DNA of 41,704 nt from Chitinophagales bacterium (GTDB lineage: Bacteria; Bacteroidota; Bacteroidia; Chitinophagales; Saprospiraceae). The translations under genes were made by a program, and so were the position numbers. Location of the stretch: NCBI GenBank assembly GCA_022360175.1, contig JAKSDI010000041.1, positions 1 to 41,704 on the forward strand, written 5' to 3'. Positions 39,165-41,704 of this stretch are shown piece by piece (the first letter of the stretch is position 1; every line of letters begins with the position of its first letter). The notes beneath the pieces were generated by a model that saw only the letters and a list, made by a program, of their open reading frames with translations, searched no databases and was not told where the DNA came from.

Positions 39165-39205
39165 GATAAGTTCTTTGCGACTTATTATTGGCGGAGCCGT
39201 ATTTT
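39165..39205 (+). promoter_or_regulatory. Conserved leader element, copy B (ops-like candidate)
   Basis: GATAAGT pairs with ACTTATT around a loop with CTTTGCG, followed by GGC-GGA-GCC and GTATTTT. It aligns with copy A (34727-34765): the loop core TTGCGACTTAT and the AGCCGTATTT end are identical, while stem bases differ. GGCGGAGCCG is close to the ops core GGCGGTAGCG. Confidence 0.4.
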
Positions 39206-39307
39206 GAAAGCCGGAGTGGGAAATCGGAAAGTGGAAGCAGGCGCTAAAGATAACATAACAAGATGGATAGGGAGTAACAAAACTCATTACTATCTTTTTA
39301 TAAAATT

Positions 39308-39346
39308 GTGCTCCCTTGGGGGAGCTGCCTATAAGGCTGAGGGGGA
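39308..39346. repeat. GC-rich REP-like palindrome
   Basis: GCTCCC (39310-39315) pairs with GGGAGC (39320-39325), followed by CTGCC-TATAAGGCTG and GAGGGGGA. The pattern resembles CCCTCAGCC...GGCAGCTCCCCCAAGGGAGC-type dispersed repeats that I recall from many bacterial genomes (not checked). It stands out in GC content from the AT-rich surroundings. Confidence 0.5.
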
Positions 39347-39399
39347 ATGTCCTATAAGTTTAAACCAATTCACTTCTATATCTCAATACACCTCTTCTT

Positions 39400-40368
39400 T
39401 TGTCTAAGAATTTTGCATTAATCGGAGCAGCGGGATATGTGGCTCCTCGCCATATGAGAGCTATTCAAGAGACCGGGAATGTCCTTCTAGCAGCGCTGGA
39501 TAAAAATGATTCAGTGGGTATTATCGATAGTTATTTTCCAAACGCAGATTTTTTTGTAGAATTTGAGCGTTTCGACCGCCATTTGGAAAAGCTAAAAAGA
39601 AGTAATACCCATATTGATTATGTCAGTGTATGCTCTCCTAATTATTTACACGATGCTCATGTTCGATTTGGACTTCGCCATCAGGCAGATGTGATTTGTG
39701 AAAAGCCATTGGTATTAAATCCATGGAATGTAGATGCATTAGAAGAAATTTCACACGAGACAGGCAAAAAGATTTATAATATCTTGCAATTGCGCTTGCA
39801 CCCCAGTGTAATCGCCTTGAGGGAAAAAGTGCGATCCGCTCCATCTGCTCAAAAATATGATGTAGATCTAACCTATCAAACATCACGAGGGCATTGGTAT
39901 TATTCTAGCTGGAAAGGAGACATTTCAAAGTCGGGAGGTATCGCAACTAATATTGGCATACACTTTTTTGATATGCTCCAGTGGATTTTTGGTTCTGTAC
40001 AAAAAAATGTTGTTCATATACATACTCATGATCGTGCCGCTGGATTTTTAGAGTTGGAAAAAGCGAGAGTACGCTGGTTTTTGAGTATTAATTATGATAC
40101 CATCTCTGAAGAATTGCGTAAAACAGGGGCTCGTACTTATCGTTCACTTACGATTGAAGGAGAAGAATTTGAATTTAGTGGTGGATTTAATGATCTGCAC
40201 ACTAAAAGCTATGAGGCAATATTAAATGACGATGGATTTGAGTTGTCTACTGCCCGATCTGCCATTGAGATGGTGCATCAAATAAGACACCAACATCCAG
40301 TAGGGTTAAAAGGAGATTATCATCCCTTGGCAAAATTGCCATTGATAAAACATCCATTTGAAAAATAA
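39400..40368 (+). CDS. wbpB: UDP-N-acetyl-2-amino-2-deoxyglucuronate oxidase, WbpB/WlbA-like
   Basis: The 322-residue Gfo/Idh/MocA oxidoreductase starts at a TTG (39400) giving MSKNFALIGAAGYVAPRHMR, the family N-terminus. It continues with NDSVGIIDSYFPNADFF, IDYVSVCSPNYLHDAHVRF, the EKP motif in VICEKPLVLNPWNVD, and YNILQLRLHP. These match WlbA/WbpB, which oxidise C3 of UDP-GlcNAcA with NAD, often recycling it with 2-ketoglutarate. It is the second step of the route whose third and fourth steps are encoded at 30884 and 32024, about 7 kb away. It is 29 bases before the epimerase gene. Confidence 0.9.
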   Translation: MSKNFALIGAAGYVAPRHMRAIQETGNVLLAALDKNDSVGIIDSYFPNADFFVEFERFDRHLEKLKRSNTHIDYVSVCSPNYLHDAHVRFGLRHQADVICEKPLVLNPWNVDALEEISHETGKKIYNILQLRLHPSVIALREKVRSAPSAQKYDVDLTYQTSRGHWYYSSWKGDISKSGGIATNIGIHFFDMLQWIFGSVQKNVVHIHTHDRAAGFLELEKARVRWFLSINYDTISEELRKTGARTYRSLTIEGEEFEFSGGFNDLHTKSYEAILNDDGFELSTARSAIEMVHQIRHQHPVGLKGDYHPLAKLPLIKHPFEK

Positions 40369-40397
40369 ACTTCTTGATAAGAATAAGTTAGACAGCA

Positions 40398-41456
40398 GTG
40401 AATAAGAAAATTTTAATTACGGGTACAGCTGGTTTTATAGGATTTCATCTAGCAAACCGTTTAGCCAAGGAAGGTTTTGAAGTCATCGGGCTTGACAGCA
40501 TTAATAATTATTACGATGTAACTTTAAAAATTGCCAGATTGGAAGCAGCTGGTTTTCATAAAAGGCAGATTGCTTATAAAGAAAGAATTACCAGTCAAAC
40601 ACTTCCCAATCTCCATTTCATTCAGCTCAAGCTGGAAGATATGAGTGCTCTGAATAAATTATTTCTAGATGAACAATTTGATGTTGTTATTAATCTGGCT
40701 GCTCAGGCTGGTGTACGTTATAGTCTAAAAAACCCTTCAGCTTATATTCAAAGTAATATTGTCGGGTTTACAAATCTATTAGAATGTTGTCGCCACTATA
40801 ATATTCAGCATTTGGTTTATGCCAGTAGTTCTAGTGTATATGGGTTAAATAAAAAGATACCCTTTAGTACCAAAGATGCAGTAAATCATCCTGTATCATT
40901 GTATGCTGCTTCTAAAAAAAGTAATGAACTATTAGCTCATACTTATAGTCATTTATTTGGCATCCCAACTACTGGTTTACGCTTTTTTACAGTCTATGGC
41001 CCCTGGGGACGACCAGATATGGCTTACTTCCTATTCACTGAAGCAATTCTAAAAAACGATCCTATTAAAGTATTTAATCATGGCCGCATGAGCCGTGATT
41101 TTACTTATATAGATGATATCGTTGAAGGTATATTTCGAGTAATGCAACAACCTCCTAAAAGTAATACAAAATGGGTTGCCGAATCACCTGAAGCCGATAG
41201 TTCTTCCGCACCATACCGGATTTATAATATAGGTAAAAACGCTCCTGTCTCTTTACTTGGTTTCATAGAAACAATAGAAAAAGCATTAAGTAAAGAAGCT
41301 CAAAAAGAATTTCTCCCTATGCAATCTGGAGATGTAGAACAAACTTATGCAGATTCTTCTGCCCTTATAAAAGATACTGGTTATAAACCAGATACTCCAT
41401 TAGAGAAAGGAATTGGAACATTTGTGGAATGGTACAAGGAGTATTATAAGGTATAA
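40398..41456 (+). CDS. UDP-glucuronate 4-epimerase (GAE-type)
   Basis: The 352-residue extended SDR uses a GTG start (40398): MNKKILITGTAGFIGFHLAN, GLDSINNYYDVTLKIARLEA, NLAAQAGVRYSLKNPSAYIQ, YASSSSVYG, the catalytic YAASKK (Tyr169, Lys173), FFTVYGPWGRPDMAYFLF and RDFTYIDDIVEGI. It matches bacterial UDP-glucuronate epimerases that yield UDP-galacturonate, so it competes with the decarboxylase at 36659 for the Ugd product. The ending WYKEYYKV and stop (41454-41456) run almost directly into a GGTTTAGA array, like the other sugar genes here. Confidence 0.92.
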   Translation: MNKKILITGTAGFIGFHLANRLAKEGFEVIGLDSINNYYDVTLKIARLEAAGFHKRQIAYKERITSQTLPNLHFIQLKLEDMSALNKLFLDEQFDVVINLAAQAGVRYSLKNPSAYIQSNIVGFTNLLECCRHYNIQHLVYASSSSVYGLNKKIPFSTKDAVNHPVSLYAASKKSNELLAHTYSHLFGIPTTGLRFFTVYGPWGRPDMAYFLFTEAILKNDPIKVFNHGRMSRDFTYIDDIVEGIFRVMQQPPKSNTKWVAESPEADSSSAPYRIYNIGKNAPVSLLGFIETIEKALSKEAQKEFLPMQSGDVEQTYADSSALIKDTGYKPDTPLEKGIGTFVEWYKEYYKV

Positions 41457-41464
41457 TTAGTGGA

Positions 41465-41667
41465 GGTTTAGAGGTTTAGAGGTTTAGAGGTTTAGAGGTT
41501 TAGAGGAAGTAAAGTGTTTTGGGACATGTGGTATTTGGTTTAAATAAATAGTTTAGAGGAGTTAATGTGGTTTAGGAAGGTTTAAAAGGTTTAAAGAGGG
41601 TTGGAGGTATTAGGTAAGTCGCAGGGATATTATTGCATTTCAGGATACGGGTGATAAGGTTTAGGAA
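41465..41667 (+). repeat. GGTTTAGA tandem array grading into irregular G-rich sequence
   Basis: Five exact 8-base units (41465-41504) begin nine bases after the epimerase stop. Irregular words follow (GGTTTAAATA, TGGTTTAGGAAGG, AGGTTTAAAGAGGG, AAGGTTTAGG) to about 41667. CGGGTGATAA near 41650 also occurs just before copy A of the leader element. The expected C-rich partner arm and four-helix-bundle gene, if present, would lie right of the window. No gene is seen to 41704. Confidence 0.75.
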
Positions 41668-41704
41668 AGTTTAGTAGAGACTGTTCATACAAGTGTGTCT
41701 CTTA

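Larger units (their letters stand above)
39073..39399. other. Intergenic region with palindrome, leader element and REP-like repeat
   Basis: No gene. It holds an AT-rich TTTAA run after the stop, the palindrome ATTTGACA-T-TGTCAAAT (39094-39110, operator-like), copy B of the conserved leader element (39165-39205), and a GC-rich palindromic repeat (39308-39346). A frame open through 39096-39407 shows no protein-like signal. Confidence 0.5.

Noticed and set aside
39096-39407. 103-codon rightward frame before the WbpB-like gene
   Set aside because: It crosses the leader element and the GC-rich repeat, overlaps the true gene start, and has no family signature.
1-41704. Integrated phage, IS element or genomic island borders
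   Set aside because: No transposase, integrase, phage structural gene or tRNA-associated direct repeat was found.

Overview
The window reads as a chromosomal segment of an AT-rich member of the Bacteroidota, most likely a Saprospiria-type organism. The evidence is type IX secretion (T9SS) cargo with type A and gliding-type C-terminal domains, promoters of the form TTTG-N19-21-TAnnTTTG, almost no Shine-Dalgarno signals, a GWxTD protein, a UpxY/NusG-like antiterminator, and CHAT, caspase and effector-associated (EAD) domains. No rRNA, tRNA, insertion sequence, phage or CRISPR array was seen.

Region 1 (1-9467): a left-edge partial gene and a gene-poor stretch with candidate structured RNAs precede a rightward operon: an ECF-like sigma factor, a membrane anti-sigma-like protein with a duplicated cytoplasmic domain, and an EAD11-winged-helix protein. 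Facing it leftward are an exported, membrane-anchored TPR-CHAT protease and an exported DUF7619-like protein with a C-terminal membrane segment. I infer an envelope signalling system in which the CHAT protease could act on the anti-sigma protein. A 1.1-kb intergenic region with an orphan promoter and several hairpins follows.

Region 2 (9468-25225): mixed housekeeping and envelope genes. These are three helical or unknown proteins, rpsP without rimM beside it, two T9SS cargo proteins, an inner-membrane-anchored beta-barrel protein, an Lrp/AsnC regulator, a lipocalin-like lipoprotein, a YjjX-type NTPase, a GWxTD protein, a small membrane protein, and a caspase-repeat-TM-lipocalin fusion. A 640-bp gene-free region beside the caspase gene is packed with palindromes.

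Region 3 (25226-30110): a leftward operon (IYD-like nitroreductase, TANGO2/NRDE protein, ATP-grasp protein), an SDR oxidoreductase, and a T9SS lamin-tail protein with a strong terminator.

Region 4 (30304-41704): the start of an exopolysaccharide/O-antigen cluster. A winged-helix/nucleotidyltransferase-like regulator is followed by a UDP-2,3-diacetamido-glucuronate route (WbpE, WbpD, a TviB-type dehydrogenase and, further on, WbpB), UpxY, and enzymes for UDP-glucuronate (Ugd), UDP-xylose (Uxs) and UDP-galacturonate (GAE), plus a PHP-type phosphatase. Two four-helix-bundle (S23/IVP-like) genes are each flanked by inverted telomere-like G-rich and C-rich repeats. Each G-rich array begins at or next to the stop codon of the preceding sugar gene. 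I regard these repeat-bounded cassettes, and the sigma/anti-sigma/CHAT module, as the most interesting parts of the window.
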